Counted from the stretch's first letter, positions 1 to 10,190 are shown. The stretch: DNA of 47,137 nt from Paraburkholderia sp. SG-MS1 (GCF_012275575.1 NZ_NPIH01000091.1:1-47137), one strand, 5' to 3'. Made by a program: numbers and translations. Notes: generated by a model from the sequence alone, not told the origin.

Positions 1-373
1 CGGGCCATCGTGCGGTCTGCTCGCCTCGCTCGTGATGGCGGCGACGCTCGTCGCACCGTCGTTCTGGCTCGCGACGGCGAGCTTCTTCCTGCTCGGCGCC
101 GGACCGATCCTGTGGGTGGTCGGGTCCACGACGCTGCGCCAGGCGATCACCCCCGAGCGCATGATGGGCCGCGTCTCCGCGCTCATCAGCACCGCCACCT
201 ATGGCGCGCGGCCGGTGGGTGCGCTGCTCGGCGCGTCGCTCAGCGCGCGCTGGAATGCCGACGCCTGCCTGGTCGCGGCAGCGGCGGCTTTTCTCGTGCA
301 GGCGCTGATCATCGTGATGTCGCCGGCGGCGCGGCTTGCGAGTGTTCCGGATCGGACAGCGATGGCGTGCTGA
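1..373 (+). CDS. MFS transporter, C-terminal part (5' end outside window)
   Basis: The reading frame is open from the window edge (frame of base 2), so the N-terminal part of the gene lies upstream; an internal ATG at 32 is not taken as the start. The visible 123 residues are hydrophobic and look like the last transmembrane helices of a major facilitator. They include the loop 'TLRQAITPERMMGRVSA', which resembles the stretch seen in DHA3/EntS-like exporters, followed by two Ala-rich helices. The likely role is export of a small molecule across the inner membrane; the substrate cannot be told. No clear U-tailed terminator follows it before the rpiR-type gene. Confidence 0.75.
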   Translation, partial: GPSCGLLASLVMAATLVAPSFWLATASFFLLGAGPILWVVGSTTLRQAITPERMMGRVSALISTATYGARPVGALLGASLSARWNADACLVAAAAAFLVQALIIVMSPAARLASVPDRTAMAC

Positions 374-536
374 CATGCGTTGTGCTTATGCGCATCTTAT
401 AACTGGTTTTACTGAACCGCCGGTTGGATGATCGGCAGGCAGTTCACCCGTTGCCCCAAGGCAGCCGGCCGCATCAGTTCCGCCATCCACGCCATCGAGC
501 GGTCAGTGAAAACCCTCGAAAATGAAAATGAATTTT

Positions 537-565
537 TTTTCAGGATGTTTTCATGTAAATATACT
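537..565 (+). promoter_or_regulatory. Putative sigma70 promoter overlapping a palindromic operator, upstream of the RpiR-led operon
   Basis: TTTTCA (537-542) and TATACT (560-565) are separated by exactly 17 bases, 41 bases before the rpiR-type ATG. The -35 hexamer is also the right half of TGAAAA (523-528)-8 bp-TTTTCA (537-542), and another TTTTCA lies at 548-553. The stretch is strikingly AT-rich against its surroundings. A palindrome on the -35 box suits repression by the adjacent regulator. The match is visual; binding is inferred. Confidence 0.5.
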
Positions 566-606
566 TTCATGCATTCCAACTACAACCGCCGCGCAGACTC
601 ACTCGC

Positions 607-1599
607 ATGATCGACCACCCCTCCGCCGCATCCCGTCACGCCGAGCAGGCCATTGCCGCGCGCATCGCCGCGGCCATGCCGACGCTGACGCCGATTCACC
701 GGCGCATGGGTGACTACGTGCTGGCTAATCTGTTTCGCGCGGCGACCATGCGGATCGACGAACTGGCGAGCGTGGTCGGCGCGTCAGTGGCTACGGCGAA
801 CCGCTTCGCCCGCGCGCTCGGTTTCGACGGCTATCCGCAGTTCCGCGAAGCACTGGTACGCGGCTTCGAAGCCACGCTCGCACCGGTCGAGCGCCTGCGC
901 AACGCGCAGGAGTCGCTTGCGGCTGGCGACGATCTGGTCGACGCATCGCTGGAGCAGGCCGCCAACAACCTGCACGCGACACGCACCGCGATCGACCGCG
1001 CCGCCGCCGACGCCGCTGTCGAAGCGATCATCGCCGCGCGCCGCGTGTTCGTGCTCGGCTACGGCGCCAGCGCGTTTCTCGCCGGTCTGATGGAACACGG
1101 CCTGATGCCGTATCACGACAACGTGCAGTCGCTCGCGCTGATCGGCGGACCGTCGCATGCGGCGCGGCGTCTGTTCGCGTCGAACGAAAACGATCTGGTG
1201 ATCGGCATTGCGTTTCCGCGTTATGTCGAAGACACGATCGAACTCGCGCGCCGTGCAGCCAGCCGGGGCGCCCGCGTGCTGGCGCTGACCGACGGTCCGC
1301 ATTCGCCGCTCGCGCAATTCGCGAGTCTCTCGCTCTATATCCGCACCGACCGGCGGCTCGCGGCGAACGCCGATTCCGCCGTGCTGGCGGTGATCGAAGC
1401 GCTCTGCGACGCGCTCGCGTATCGCGCCCAACGCTCGGTGAAGGCCGCCGCCGAGGTCAGCGAATTCGTGCTGCCCTGGCTCGTCGAGCCGCAGGCCGGT
1501 CCGAGCGGCGCAGCGGGCGAACCCGCGCGCGTCACGAGCCGCGAGCCGCGCGCCACCCGCACCCCCCGTACCACCAGCACTCCCAAAACGAAACGATGA
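607..1599 (+). CDS. RpiR/MurR-family transcriptional regulator (HTH + SIS)
   Basis: 330 aa. Residues about 15-95 form the RpiR-type helix-turn-helix (core 'IDELASVVGASVATANRFAR'), and about 130-275 form a SIS domain ('RRVFVLGYGASAFLAG') of the kind that binds phosphosugars in this family. The last 30 residues are an Arg/Thr/Pro-rich tail with no recognised domain. The stop overlaps the next start as ATGA (1596-1599), so the regulator is translationally coupled to the peptidase and transporter genes and probably controls them. Related regulators sense sugar phosphates such as MurNAc-6-phosphate; the effector here is unknown. The palindrome at 523-542 is a candidate autoregulatory site. Confidence 0.9.
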   Translation: MIDHPSAASRHAEQAIAARIAAAMPTLTPIHRRMGDYVLANLFRAATMRIDELASVVGASVATANRFARALGFDGYPQFREALVRGFEATLAPVERLRNAQESLAAGDDLVDASLEQAANNLHATRTAIDRAAADAAVEAIIAARRVFVLGYGASAFLAGLMEHGLMPYHDNVQSLALIGGPSHAARRLFASNENDLVIGIAFPRYVEDTIELARRAASRGARVLALTDGPHSPLAQFASLSLYIRTDRRLAANADSAVLAVIEALCDALAYRAQRSVKAAAEVSEFVLPWLVEPQAGPSGAAGEPARVTSREPRATRTPRTTSTPKTKR

Positions 1600-2594
1600 A
1601 CTCCAACGCAGTCATTGCCATTCACGGCGGGGCAGGGACGATCCTGCGCGCGTCGATGTCGGCCGGTGCCGAAACCGAATACCACGCGGCGCTGCATGCA
1701 GTGCTGAGCGCAGGCCAGCGCGTGCTCGCCGACGGCGGCAGCGCGCTCGACGCGGTCAGTGAAGCCGTGCGGCTGCTCGAAGATTGCCCGCTCTTCAACG
1801 CGGGACATGGCGCGGTCTACACGGCCGCCGGCACCCACGAACTCGACGCCGCCATCATGGACGGCAGCACGCTCGAAGCCGGCGCGATCTGCTGTGTGAA
1901 GCGCGTGCGCAATCCGGTTCTGGCCGCTCGCCGCGTGCTCGAACGCAGCGAGCACGTGCTATTCACCGGCGAAGGCGCGGAGGCGTTTGCCGCCGCGCAA
2001 GGGCTCGAATTCGTCGAACCCGCCTACTTCGATACCGAAGCGCGTCATCGTCAGTGGCTGCTCGCGCGCGATCAGCAGCGCGCGGTGCTCGATCACGACG
2101 GCGCGACGCTCGCAGCGGTAGCGTCGGCGAATCCAGATGATGGCGAACCTACGCCGCACGAGCCGATCGATCCGAACCGCAAGTTCGGCACCGTCGGCGC
2201 GGTCGCGCTCGACCGGCACGGCCACGTGGCGGCGGCGACGTCGACGGGGGGCGTCACCAACAAGCAGGTCGGCCGGGTCGGCGATACGCCGCTGATTGGC
2301 GCGGGCTGCTATGCGGACGACGCCACCTGCGCGGTCTCGACCACCGGCTCCGGCGAAATGTTCATGCGCATGGTCGCCGCTTACGACGTCGCCGCGCAGA
2401 TGGCCTATCGCAACGTTTCGCTGCAGGAAGCGGCCCACGACGTCGTGATGAACCGTCTGCCGAAGATCGACGGCCGCGGCGGACTGATCGCCGTCGACGC
2501 GCGCGGCAACGTCACGCTGCCGTTCAATACCGAAGGCATGTACCGCGGTTTCGCGCGGCTCGGCGAAACGCCGGTGACGGCGATCTACCGCTAG
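1596..2594 (+). CDS. iaaA: Isoaspartyl peptidase / L-asparaginase (Ntn hydrolase)
   Basis: 332 aa, close to the family length of 310-330. Plant-type asparaginases split themselves before a Thr that becomes the N-terminal nucleophile; here '[11 protein letters not shown]' places it at Gly198/Thr199. Other family features are 'AIHGGAGTI' at the N-terminus, 'LFNAGHGAV', and '[22 protein letters not shown]' (split here: STGGVTNKQ, then [13 protein letters not shown]). The enzyme hydrolyses beta-aspartyl dipeptides and, less well, asparagine, in the cytoplasm. As in E. coli iaaA-gsiABCD it sits before a dipeptide/glutathione ABC importer, so it probably processes imported isopeptides. The start overlaps the regulator's stop by 4 bases. 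Confidence 0.95.
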   Translation: MNSNAVIAIHGGAGTILRASMSAGAETEYHAALHAVLSAGQRVLADGGSALDAVSEAVRLLEDCPLFNAGHGAVYTAAGTHELDAAIMDGSTLEAGAICCVKRVRNPVLAARRVLERSEHVLFTGEGAEAFAAAQGLEFVEPAYFDTEARHRQWLLARDQQRAVLDHDGATLAAVASANPDDGEPTPHEPIDPNRKFGTVGAVALDRHGHVAAATSTGGVTNKQVGRVGDTPLIGAGCYADDATCAVSTTGSGEMFMRMVAAYDVAAQMAYRNVSLQEAAHDVVMNRLPKIDGRGGLIAVDARGNVTLPFNTEGMYRGFARLGETPVTAIYR

Positions 2595-2674
2595 CGCGTG
2601 CCGCAGCGCACGACATGCCGCTCGAAGCTCTGCCAGACCCTACGTTAGCCGCGTTCGAAATCAAAGGAACCACC

Positions 2675-4597
2675 GTGCCGACTTCCTCGCACACTGCCCG
2701 TCCGCTTATCGAAACCTTGCCGCCGCAACGCGTGCTCGCGGTCGACGATCTGTCGGTCGCATTTCGCCGCGGCAACTCGACCTTCAGCGCGGTGCGCAAT
2801 CTATCGCTGACTGTCGAGCGCGGCGAGACGCTGGCGATCGTCGGCGAATCGGGCTCGGGCAAATCGGTGACTTCGCTCGCATTGATGCGGCTGATCGAGC
2901 ATGGCGGTGGGCGCCTTGCCGGCGGCCGCATCGCATTCCGGCGCCGCGACGGCAGCGTGCTCGACCTCGCGCAAGCGTCGTCCGGCACGATGCGCTCGAT
3001 TCGCGGCGCCGACATCGCGATGATCTTCCAGGAGCCGATGACCTCGCTCAATCCGGTCTTCACCGTCGGCGACCAGATCAGCGAAGCGATCGCGCTGCAT
3101 CAAGGCAAGAGCCGTCAGGCCGCCCATGCCGAAACGCTGCGGCTGCTCGAACTGGTTCGGATTCCTGAGGCACGGCGGGTAGTGGCGCGCTTTCCGCATC
3201 AACTGTCGGGCGGCATGCGTCAGCGCGTGATGATCGCAATGGCGTTGTCGTGCAAGCCCGCGCTGCTGATTGCCGACGAGCCGACTACCGCGCTCGACGT
3301 GACGATTCAGGCGCAGATCCTGCAACTGATCCGCGGCTTGCAGGACGAGATGAACATGGGCGTGATCTTCATCACGCACGACATGGGCGTGGTGGCCGAG
3401 GTGGCTGATCGCGTGCTGGTGATGTACCGCGGCGAAAAGGTCGAAGAGGGCGCGTCGGATGCGCTGTTCGCCGCGCCCTCACATCCTTACACCAAGGCGT
3501 TGCTGGCGGCTGTGCCGCGCCTGGGCGCGATGCAGGGCACCGATCAACCCGCGCGCTTTCCGATTCTCACCGTCGAACAGGCGAGCCTGAGCGGCGCCGC
3601 GCAGGCCGTGCAGTCCGCCGCTGCGATCGCCGACGCGGCGCAGCCGCTGGTGCGGCAAGACACGCCGCCGATTCTGCGCGTGCGCGATCTCGTCACGCGC
3701 TTTCCGGTACGCAGCGGTATGTTCGGCCGCATGACGGGACGTGTGCATGCGGTCGAAAAAGTCAGCTTCGATTTGCGGCCGGGCGAAACGCTCGCACTGG
3801 TCGGCGAATCGGGTTGCGGCAAGTCGACGACGGGCCGCTCGCTGCTGCGCCTCGTCGAAAGTCAGAGCGGCTCGATCGAATTCGACGGCAAGGAAATCAG
3901 TTCACTGACCGGCCCCGCGTTGCAGGCGCTGCGGCGCGATATCCAGTTCATTTTCCAGGACCCGTTCGCGTCGCTGAATCCGCGGTTGACGGTCGGCTTT
4001 TCGATCATGGAGCCGCTGCTCGTGCACGGCGTCGCGCAGGGCGCACAAGCGCAGGCGCGGGTCGCCTGGCTGCTCGAAAAAGTCGGCTTGCCGGCCGAAG
4101 CCGCACGCCGCTATCCGCACGAATTCTCCGGCGGGCAGCGCCAGCGCATCGCGATTGCACGCGCGCTCGCGTTGAATCCGAAAGTCGTGATCGCCGACGA
4201 ATCCGTGTCCGCGCTCGACGTGTCGGTGCAGGCGCAGATCGTCAATCTGATGCTCGATCTGCAGCGCGAACTCGGTGTCGCGTATCTGTTCATTTCGCAC
4301 GACATGGCGGTGGTCGAGCGCGTCAGTCATCGCGTCGCGGTGATGTATCTCGGCCAGATCGTTGAGATCGGGCCGCGCCGCGCGGTGTTCGAAGCGCCGC
4401 AGCATCCGTACACGAGAAAGCTGATGGGCGCGGTGCCCGTGGCCGATCCAGCGCGCCGGCACGCCAGACGCATGCTCGCCGCCGACGACATTCCGAGCCC
4501 GATCCGCGCGCTCGGCGACGAGCCGGTCGTCGCGCCGCTGGTGGCGGTGGGACCGGATCACTACGTCGCGCAGCATCGCGTCGGCGGAGCTTACTGA
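2675..4597 (+). CDS. gsiA: Peptide/glutathione ABC importer, fused double ATPase (GsiA-type)
   Basis: Two ABC ATPase halves in one chain. With the GTG start at 2675 (640 aa) the first Walker A 'GESGSGKS' is near residue 57, signature 'LSGGMRQR' near 177 and Walker B '[12 protein letters not shown]' soon after. The second half has 'GESGCGKS' near 378, 'FSGGQRQR' near 484 and '[12 protein letters not shown]'. Both halves carry the C-terminal oligopeptide-transporter extension ('HPYTKALL', 'HPYTRKLM'). An in-frame ATG at 2615 exists, but AAAGGA at 2663-2668 is well spaced only for the GTG, so I prefer that start. It powers the importer made by the next three genes. Glutathione as substrate is by analogy with E. 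coli GsiA; short peptides are equally possible. Confidence 0.93.
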   Translation: MPTSSHTARPLIETLPPQRVLAVDDLSVAFRRGNSTFSAVRNLSLTVERGETLAIVGESGSGKSVTSLALMRLIEHGGGRLAGGRIAFRRRDGSVLDLAQASSGTMRSIRGADIAMIFQEPMTSLNPVFTVGDQISEAIALHQGKSRQAAHAETLRLLELVRIPEARRVVARFPHQLSGGMRQRVMIAMALSCKPALLIADEPTTALDVTIQAQILQLIRGLQDEMNMGVIFITHDMGVVAEVADRVLVMYRGEKVEEGASDALFAAPSHPYTKALLAAVPRLGAMQGTDQPARFPILTVEQASLSGAAQAVQSAAAIADAAQPLVRQDTPPILRVRDLVTRFPVRSGMFGRMTGRVHAVEKVSFDLRPGETLALVGESGCGKSTTGRSLLRLVESQSGSIEFDGKEISSLTGPALQALRRDIQFIFQDPFASLNPRLTVGFSIMEPLLVHGVAQGAQAQARVAWLLEKVGLPAEAARRYPHEFSGGQRQRIAIARALALNPKVVIADESVSALDVSVQAQIVNLMLDLQRELGVAYLFISHDMAVVERVSHRVAVMYLGQIVEIGPRRAVFEAPQHPYTRKLMGAVPVADPARRHARRMLAADDIPSPIRALGDEPVVAPLVAVGPDHYVAQHRVGGAY

Positions 4598-4745
4598 GGC
4601 ACGAGACCTGCGGAAGTCCGAAGCGCAGAACCGAAGCCAAAGAATCGCAGCACAACGTAAAGCAGAACGCAGCGCAAAAGCCGAAGCAAAAACGAGCCTC
4701 TCGCAACCTCAACTCTGTTTCATCTTGCAGCCTGGAGCCAACCTC
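4598..4745 (+). other. Purine/A-rich leader before the binding-protein gene
   Basis: This 148-base gap between the ATPase and binding-protein genes has no gene. About 4610-4700 is very rich in A and G with recurring GAAGC/CAAA steps and little predicted structure, unlike the surrounding GC-rich code. GGAG at 4734-4737 lies 8 bases before the chosen ATG (4746). It may act as an unstructured leader giving the binding protein higher translation than its neighbours; this is inference. Confidence 0.35.
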
Positions 4746-6308
4746 ATGAACCTGCTGGTCCCGTCTTCTCCGTTTCGTTTGCGCGCGCTGGTCAGCGGCG
4801 GCGCGGTGGTGTTCGCGATGCTCGCGGGCAATGCGGCGCACGCCGACACCACGGCCGTGATGGCCGTCGCCTCGACCTTCACGACGCTCGATCCGTACGA
4901 TGCGAACGACACGCTGTCGCAAGCGGTCGCGAAGTCGTTCTATCAAGGGCTGTTCGGCTTCGACAAGGACATGAAGCTGGTCAATGTGCTGGCCGAGAGC
5001 TACGAGGCGAGCCCGGATGCGAAGGTCTACACGTTCAAGCTGCGCCATGGCGTGAAGTTCCAGGACGGCACCGACTTCAACGCGGCGGCGGTGAAAGCGA
5101 ACTTCGACCGCGTCACTGATCCGGCGAACAAGCTCAAGCGCTACAACATGTTCAGCCGCATCGAGAAGACCGAGGTGGTCGATCCGTACACGGTCAAGGT
5201 CACGCTGAAGACGCCGTTCTCCGCGTTCGTCAACGTGCTCGCGCATCCGTCGGCGGTGATGATCTCGCCGGCTGCGCTGAAGAAGTACGGCAAGGACATC
5301 GGCTTCCATCCGGTTGGCACTGGGCCGTTCGAATTCGTCAAGTGGGATACGGCGGGCGACATGACCGTGAAGAAGTTTGACGGTTATTGGAAGAAGGGCT
5401 ATCCGAAGATCGACGCGATCGACTGGAAGCCGGTCGTCGACAACAACACGCGCGCCGCGCTGATGCGCACCGGCGAAGCGGACTTCGCGTTCCAGGTGCC
5501 GTACGAGCAGGTCACGCAATTGCAGGCGAGCCCGAAGGTCGACGTGATCGCGACGCCGTCGATCATCGCACGCTACCTCAGCATGAACATGAACCAGAAG
5601 CCCTTCGACAATCCGAAGGTGCGTCAGGCGCTGAACTACGCGATCAACAAGGACGCGCTCGCGAAGGTCGCGTTCTCCGGCAATGCGGTGTCGATGGAAG
5701 GCGTGGTGCCGCAAGGTGTCGATTACGCGACGAAGACTGGCCCATGGCCGTACGATCCGGCGAAGGCGCGCGAACTGTTGAAGGAGGCGGGCTATCCGAA
5801 CGGCTTCGAAACCACTCTGTGGGCCGCGTATAACAACTCGACCTCGCAGAAGGTGATCCAGTTCCTGCAGCAGCAGCTCGCGCAGGTCGGCGTGAAGGCG
5901 CAGGTCGAAGCGCTCGAGGCGGGTCAACGCGTCGCCAAGGTCGAAAGCGCGCAGGACCCGGCCACCGCGCCGGTGCGGCTGTTCTACACGGGCTGGTCGT
6001 CGTCGACGGGCGAAGCGGACTGGGCATTGAGCCCGCTGCTCGCGGGTAACTCGTTCCCGCCGAAGATGGTCAACACCGCGTACTACAAGAACGACGTGGT
6101 CGACAGCGACCTGAAGCAGGCGCTCGAAACCACCGACCGCGCGCAGAAGGCGTCGCTGTACGCCGATGCGCAGAAGCGCGTGTGGACTGACGCTCCGTGG
6201 GTCTTCCTGATCAAGGAGAAGGTCGTGTACGCGCGCAGCAAGCGTCTGTCAGGTGCATACGTCGCGCCGGACGGCTCGTTCAATTTCGACGAGATCGCGA
6301 TCAAGTAA
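4746..6308 (+). CDS. gsiB: Periplasmic peptide-binding protein of the ABC importer (SBP family 5)
   Basis: 520 aa from ATG 4746, chosen over the in-frame ATG at 4725 because GGAG (4734-4737) serves only the later codon. It begins with a Sec signal peptide: basic '[10 protein letters not shown]', a hydrophobic stretch, and a likely cut after AHA near residue 33. The mature part follows the DppA/OppA/GsiB pattern: '[20 protein letters not shown]', '[18 protein letters not shown]', '[12 protein letters not shown]', '[17 protein letters not shown]'. It captures the substrate in the periplasm and hands it to the permeases at 6417-8250. Glutathione or dipeptides are expected; the ligand cannot be read from sequence. 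A double hairpin follows the stop. Confidence 0.93.
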   Translation: MNLLVPSSPFRLRALVSGGAVVFAMLAGNAAHADTTAVMAVASTFTTLDPYDANDTLSQAVAKSFYQGLFGFDKDMKLVNVLAESYEASPDAKVYTFKLRHGVKFQDGTDFNAAAVKANFDRVTDPANKLKRYNMFSRIEKTEVVDPYTVKVTLKTPFSAFVNVLAHPSAVMISPAALKKYGKDIGFHPVGTGPFEFVKWDTAGDMTVKKFDGYWKKGYPKIDAIDWKPVVDNNTRAALMRTGEADFAFQVPYEQVTQLQASPKVDVIATPSIIARYLSMNMNQKPFDNPKVRQALNYAINKDALAKVAFSGNAVSMEGVVPQGVDYATKTGPWPYDPAKARELLKEAGYPNGFETTLWAAYNNSTSQKVIQFLQQQLAQVGVKAQVEALEAGQRVAKVESAQDPATAPVRLFYTGWSSSTGEADWALSPLLAGNSFPPKMVNTAYYKNDVVDSDLKQALETTDRAQKASLYADAQKRVWTDAPWVFLIKEKVVYARSKRLSGAYVAPDGSFNFDEIAIK

Positions 6309-6321
6309 TGCGCTGTGCGCT

Positions 6322-6369
6322 CGTCCCGGCGTAGTCGATGAAATACGCCGGGACGGTAGCCACGCTACC
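6322..6369 (+). repeat. Intercistronic double hairpin after the binding-protein gene
   Basis: CGTCCCGGCGTA (6322-6333) is perfectly inverted at 6344-6355 around a 10-base loop, giving a 12-bp stem. Directly after it, GGTAGC (6355-6360) pairs with GCTACC (6364-6369) over a 3-base loop. There is no U-tract, so it is not a normal terminator. In other importer operons such stems protect binding-protein mRNA and allow only part of transcription or message to continue into the permease genes; that role is inferred here. Confidence 0.6.
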
Positions 6370-6416
6370 GCCGGTCTCGACTCTTCGTTGCCCGTATCAC
6401 TGCCGGATTGGGTTCC

Positions 6417-7337
6417 ATGCTGAACTTCCTCGTCAAACGTTTCTGTGGCCTGCTGCCGACGCTCTTCATCGTCGCCGTGCTGGTGTTTCTGTTCGTGCAT
6501 CTGCTGCCGGGCGACCCGGCGCGGCTTGCCGCCGGTCCCGAAGCGGACGAGGCGACGGTTGCGCTGGTGCGCGCCGATCTCGGTCTCGACCGGCCGATGC
6601 CGCAGCAGTTCGTCCACTTCTTCTGGCGCATCGCGCACGGCGATTTCGGTATCTCGACGCGCAGCAAGCGGCCCGTCAGCCAGGAAATCGCCGAGCGCTT
6701 CATGCCGACGCTGCTGCTCACGCTCGCCAGCATGGCATGGGCGGTCGTGATCGGGATGGCGCTCGGCATCATTTCGGCGGTGTGGCGCAACCGCTGGCCC
6801 GACCGGCTCGGCATGACGCTCGCGGTGTCGGGTATTTCGTTTCCGGCGTTCGCACTCGGCATGCTGCTCATGGAGATTTTCTCGGTGAAGCTCGGCTGGC
6901 TGCCGATCGTCGCCGACGGCTCCTGGCAGAGCTACGTGCTGCCGTCGCTCACGCTCGGCGCGGCGGTGGCCGCAGTGATGGCGCGCTTCACGCGGGCGTC
7001 GTTCGTCGAAGTGATGCACGAGGACTTCGTGCGCACCGCGCGTGCCAAGGGTGTGCCCGAGCGGCTTGTGATCGTCAAACACTGCCTGCGCAATGCGCTG
7101 ATTCCCGTCATCACGATGATGGGTCTGCAGTTCGGTTTTCTGCTGGGCGGCTCGATCGTGGTCGAAGTGGTGTTCAACTGGCCGGGGCTCGGGCGCCTGC
7201 TGGTGGATGCCGTATCGATGCGCGACTATCCGGTGATTCAGGCCGAAGTGCTGTTGTTCTCGCTCGAATTCATCATCATCAATCTGGTCGTGGACGTGCT
7301 GTACGCCGTGATCAATCCGACCATCCGTTTCAAGTGA
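6417..7337 (+). CDS. gsiC: Peptide ABC importer permease 1 (GsiC/DppB-type)
   Basis: 306 aa from ATG 6417; the frame also offers TTG at 6408, which has no better ribosome site. It has an N-terminal helix '[20 protein letters not shown]', then the '[14 protein letters not shown]' periplasmic loop typical of DppB/GsiC permeases, and five further membrane segments. The EAA-type cytoplasmic loop '[20 protein letters not shown]' (near 205-225) docks onto the ATPase. It forms the inner-membrane channel with the next gene product. The 108-base gap from the binding-protein gene is filled by the double hairpin; the next gene starts 7 bases after its stop. Confidence 0.93.
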   Translation: MLNFLVKRFCGLLPTLFIVAVLVFLFVHLLPGDPARLAAGPEADEATVALVRADLGLDRPMPQQFVHFFWRIAHGDFGISTRSKRPVSQEIAERFMPTLLLTLASMAWAVVIGMALGIISAVWRNRWPDRLGMTLAVSGISFPAFALGMLLMEIFSVKLGWLPIVADGSWQSYVLPSLTLGAAVAAVMARFTRASFVEVMHEDFVRTARAKGVPERLVIVKHCLRNALIPVITMMGLQFGFLLGGSIVVEVVFNWPGLGRLLVDAVSMRDYPVIQAEVLLFSLEFIIINLVVDVLYAVINPTIRFK

Positions 7338-7344
7338 GGCCCGC

Positions 7345-8250
7345 ATGAGCACGACCGTGACCGAGTCGAACGTGGCCGACGCCGCGTCCGCCGAACGCGT
7401 GATCCGCACACCGTGGAGCGAGTTCTGGCGCAAGTTCCGCAAGCAGCACGTGGCGCTCGCCGCCGGCATTTTCGTGCTGCTGCTGATCGTAGTCGCCATT
7501 GCCGCGCCGCATATCGTGCCCTACGACCCGGAGAATTTCTTCGACTACGACGCGTTGAACGCGGGGCCGTCCGCGGCGCACTGGTTCGGCGTCGACTCGC
7601 TGGGCCGCGATATTTTCAGCCGTATTCTCGCGGGCTCGCGCATCTCGCTCGAAGCGGGCTTTCTGTCGGTGGCGATCGGCGCGGTGATCGGCACGTTCTT
7701 CGGGCTGCTGGCCGGTTACTACGAGGGCTGGTGGGATCGCATCACGATGCGCGTCGCCGATGTGCTGTTCGCGTTCCCCGGCATTCTGCTGGCGATCGGC
7801 GTGGTGGCGATTCTCGGCAACGGCATGATCAACGTGATCTGCGCGGTGGCGATCTTCAGCATTCCCGCATTCGCGCGGCTCGTGCGCGGCAACACGCTGA
7901 TGCTCAAGCAGCTCACGTATATCGAAGCGGCGCGCAGCATCGGCGCGTCGGACTGGACCATCATCGTGCGGCACATTCTGCCGGGCACGATCTCGTCGAT
8001 AGTGGTGTACTTCACGATGCGCATCGGCACGTCGATCATCACCGCGGCGAGCCTGTCGTTTCTCGGCTTGGGCGCGCAGCCGCCGACCCCCGAGTGGGGC
8101 GCGATGCTCAACGAAGCACGCGCCGATATGGTGAGCGCGCCGCATATCGCGCTGTTCCCGAGTCTCGCGATTTTCCTCACGGTGCTCGCGTTCAATCTGC
8201 TCGGCGACGGCTTGCGCGATGCGCTCGATCCGAAGCTCGACCGGCCATGA
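7345..8250 (+). CDS. gsiD: Peptide ABC importer permease 2 (GsiD/DppC-type)
   Basis: 301 aa with six predicted membrane helices. It starts with the cytoplasmic arm and '[20 protein letters not shown]' first helix of DppC/GsiD proteins, then '[20 protein letters not shown]', which is diagnostic of this permease group. The coupling loop '[20 protein letters not shown]' has the EAA motif, and '[20 protein letters not shown]' near the end is also conserved. It pairs with the preceding permease. Its stop overlaps the next start by 4 bases (ATGA, 8247-8250), linking transport to the peptidase. Confidence 0.93.
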   Translation: MSTTVTESNVADAASAERVIRTPWSEFWRKFRKQHVALAAGIFVLLLIVVAIAAPHIVPYDPENFFDYDALNAGPSAAHWFGVDSLGRDIFSRILAGSRISLEAGFLSVAIGAVIGTFFGLLAGYYEGWWDRITMRVADVLFAFPGILLAIGVVAILGNGMINVICAVAIFSIPAFARLVRGNTLMLKQLTYIEAARSIGASDWTIIVRHILPGTISSIVVYFTMRIGTSIITAASLSFLGLGAQPPTPEWGAMLNEARADMVSAPHIALFPSLAIFLTVLAFNLLGDGLRDALDPKLDRP

Positions 8251-9350
8251 GCGCAGACATCGCCGCAGGGCGGGGCGCGCCGCATATCGGCACGTTGCCC
8301 GGCGGGCCGCTCGGCACGATTGCGGACGTGCCAGGCGTCACGGTCGGCCATTGCACGCTCGATCGAGGCGCGTTGCAAACGGGCGTGACCGTGGTCCGTC
8401 CGCATCGGGGCGATCCGTTTGTCGACAAGGTGCCGGCGGCGGCGTCGGTGATCAACGGGTTCGGCAAAAGCATCGGGCTCGTGCAGGTCGAGGAACTCGG
8501 CACGCTCGAAACGCCGATCGCGTTGACCAATACGTTCGGCGTCGCATCGGTCGCGCAGGCGCAGATTCGCGCCGCGATACGCGCGAATCCGCAGATCGGG
8601 CGCGAATGGTCGACGGTCAATCCGCTGGTGTTCGAGTGCAATGACGGCTACCTGAACGACATCCAGGCGCTGGCCGTTACCGAACAGCATTTCGATGACG
8701 CTTTCGACCGCGCGAGCACGCAGGTCGCAAGCGGCTCGGTCGGCGCGGGGCGCGGCATGTCGTGCTTCGATCTGAAGGGCGGCATCGGCAACGCGTCGCG
8801 CGTGGTCGAGGTGGCGGGGCGTGGCTATACGGTCGGCGCACTGGTGCTGGCGAACTTCGGCCGCCTGCCCATGCTGACGATCGACGGCACGCCGCTGGGG
8901 CGCTTGCTGGCCGAACGCGCACGCGCGGCACAGGCCGCCTCCGAAGCAGCCGCTACGAACGCGACGACGAAGCCCGAGCAAGGCTCGATCATCATGATCG
9001 TCGCCACCGATGCGCCGCTCGACGCACGCCAGCTCAAGCGACTCTCGCTGCGGGCGGCGGCGGGCCTCGCGCGAACCGGCTCGGTGTACGGCCACGGCAG
9101 CGGCGATATCGCGCTGGCGTTTTCGACTGCTTATACGGTGCCGCACGCCGCCGACTTCGTCACGCTGCCGCCGCTCCTCGCCGACGCGCGTCTGGATCCG
9201 CTGTTTCGCGCGTGCGCGGACAGCGTCGAGCAGGCGATCGTCGAGGCATTGTGGAGCGCCGTTTCCGTGACGGGCCGCGACGGCCATCGCCGCTTGTCGC
9301 TGCACGACAGCGTGCCCGATCTCGCTCAACTACTGAGACCGACTTGCTGA
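8247..9350 (+). CDS. P1-family self-cleaving aminopeptidase (DmpA/BapA-like)
   Basis: 367 aa, normal for the family. DmpA/BapA enzymes cut themselves at a Gly-Ser bond and use the freed Ser as nucleophile; '[15 protein letters not shown]' gives Gly246/Ser247. Upstream family stretches are '[15 protein letters not shown]', '[13 protein letters not shown]' and '[19 protein letters not shown]'. Members release N-terminal D-amino acids or beta-amino acids, or cleave beta-alanyl dipeptides; sequence alone does not decide. There is no signal peptide, so it acts in the cytoplasm on imported peptides. It overlaps both neighbours (4 bases with gsiD, 1 base with the M55 gene). Confidence 0.92.
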   Translation: MSADIAAGRGAPHIGTLPGGPLGTIADVPGVTVGHCTLDRGALQTGVTVVRPHRGDPFVDKVPAAASVINGFGKSIGLVQVEELGTLETPIALTNTFGVASVAQAQIRAAIRANPQIGREWSTVNPLVFECNDGYLNDIQALAVTEQHFDDAFDRASTQVASGSVGAGRGMSCFDLKGGIGNASRVVEVAGRGYTVGALVLANFGRLPMLTIDGTPLGRLLAERARAAQAASEAAATNATTKPEQGSIIMIVATDAPLDARQLKRLSLRAAAGLARTGSVYGHGSGDIALAFSTAYTVPHAADFVTLPPLLADARLDPLFRACADSVEQAIVEALWSAVSVTGRDGHRRLSLHDSVPDLAQLLRPTC

Positions 9351-10183
9351 TGAAAGTCCTGATTTCCGCCGACATCGAAGGCGTGGCCGGCGTATTCCAC
9401 CCCGAGCAGACGCGCGCGGGCAACGGCGAATACGAAGCCGCGCGCCGCTGGATGACGCTCGAAGCCAACGCCGCGATCGAAGGCGCATTCGACGGTGGCG
9501 CGACCGAGGTATGGGTCAACGATTCACATGGCGGCTTTCGCAACCTGCTGCCCGATCTGCTCGATGCGCGCGCCGAGGTCGTGCTGGGCAAACCGCGCAC
9601 GCTCGGCATGATGGCCGGGCTCGAATACGGCGCGTCGCTCGTGTTCATGATCGGCTATCACGCCATGTCACAAACGCGCGGTGTTCTCGCGCACACGATC
9701 AACAGCTTTGCGTTCGCGCGCGTGTCGTTCAACGGCGTCGAGGTCGGCGAGGCGGGCGTGTATGGCGCGCTGGCCGAAGAATATGGCGCACGTGTCGCGC
9801 TTTTGTCCGGCGACGATGTCTTCGCCGAAGAAACCGCGCCGCGCTTTCCGCATGCGCGCTTCGTCGTCACGAAACGCGCGAGCGGCCAGACGAGCGGCGC
9901 GACGCAATCGCCGGCCGGCGCGCGCGAGGCGATCAGGAGCGCTGCGCGCGAAGTGGTCCGGCAACACATCGCCGGTGGTCATGTGCCGCACGCGACGCGC
10001 GCCGAAGCGAAGCCGGTCGATTGCGAATTGCGCGTGCAGACGAGTGCCCTGGCTGACCTGTTCTGCCAATGGCCGACGCTTACGCGCGTCGACGCGGTGA
10101 CGTTGCGCTTTGGCGCGGCGTCGGCGGAACACGCGGTGCGGATGCTGAACTGTCTGTCGGCGATGTCGTTCATGCTGCGATAG
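9350..10183 (+). CDS. dppA: M55-family D-aminopeptidase (DppA-like)
   Basis: 277 aa. It opens with '[20 protein letters not shown]', holding the Asp8 and Glu10 zinc ligands of the DppA family, followed by 'VNDSHGGFRNLL' and 'FMIGYHAM', which carry the expected His ligands. Bacillus DppA is a zinc D-aminopeptidase made with a dipeptide transporter, the same association as here. It probably releases N-terminal D-amino acids from D-Ala-containing peptides in the cytoplasm. The start shares its A with the preceding stop (TGATG), so translation is coupled. It is the last gene of the unit. Confidence 0.92.
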   Translation: MKVLISADIEGVAGVFHPEQTRAGNGEYEAARRWMTLEANAAIEGAFDGGATEVWVNDSHGGFRNLLPDLLDARAEVVLGKPRTLGMMAGLEYGASLVFMIGYHAMSQTRGVLAHTINSFAFARVSFNGVEVGEAGVYGALAEEYGARVALLSGDDVFAEETAPRFPHARFVVTKRASGQTSGATQSPAGAREAIRSAAREVVRQHIAGGHVPHATRAEAKPVDCELRVQTSALADLFCQWPTLTRVDAVTLRFGAASAEHAVRMLNCLSAMSFMLR

Positions 10184-10190
10184 TTGCGAA

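Noticed and set aside
428..610. 60-aa frame upstream of the RpiR gene
   Set aside because: It covers the promoter/operator stretch, lacks a ribosome site and overlaps the regulator start.
4323..5927. A 534-aa minus-strand frame opposite the gsiA/gsiB genes
   Set aside because: Arg/Leu-rich antisense shadow spanning two recognised plus-strand genes, with no family resemblance.
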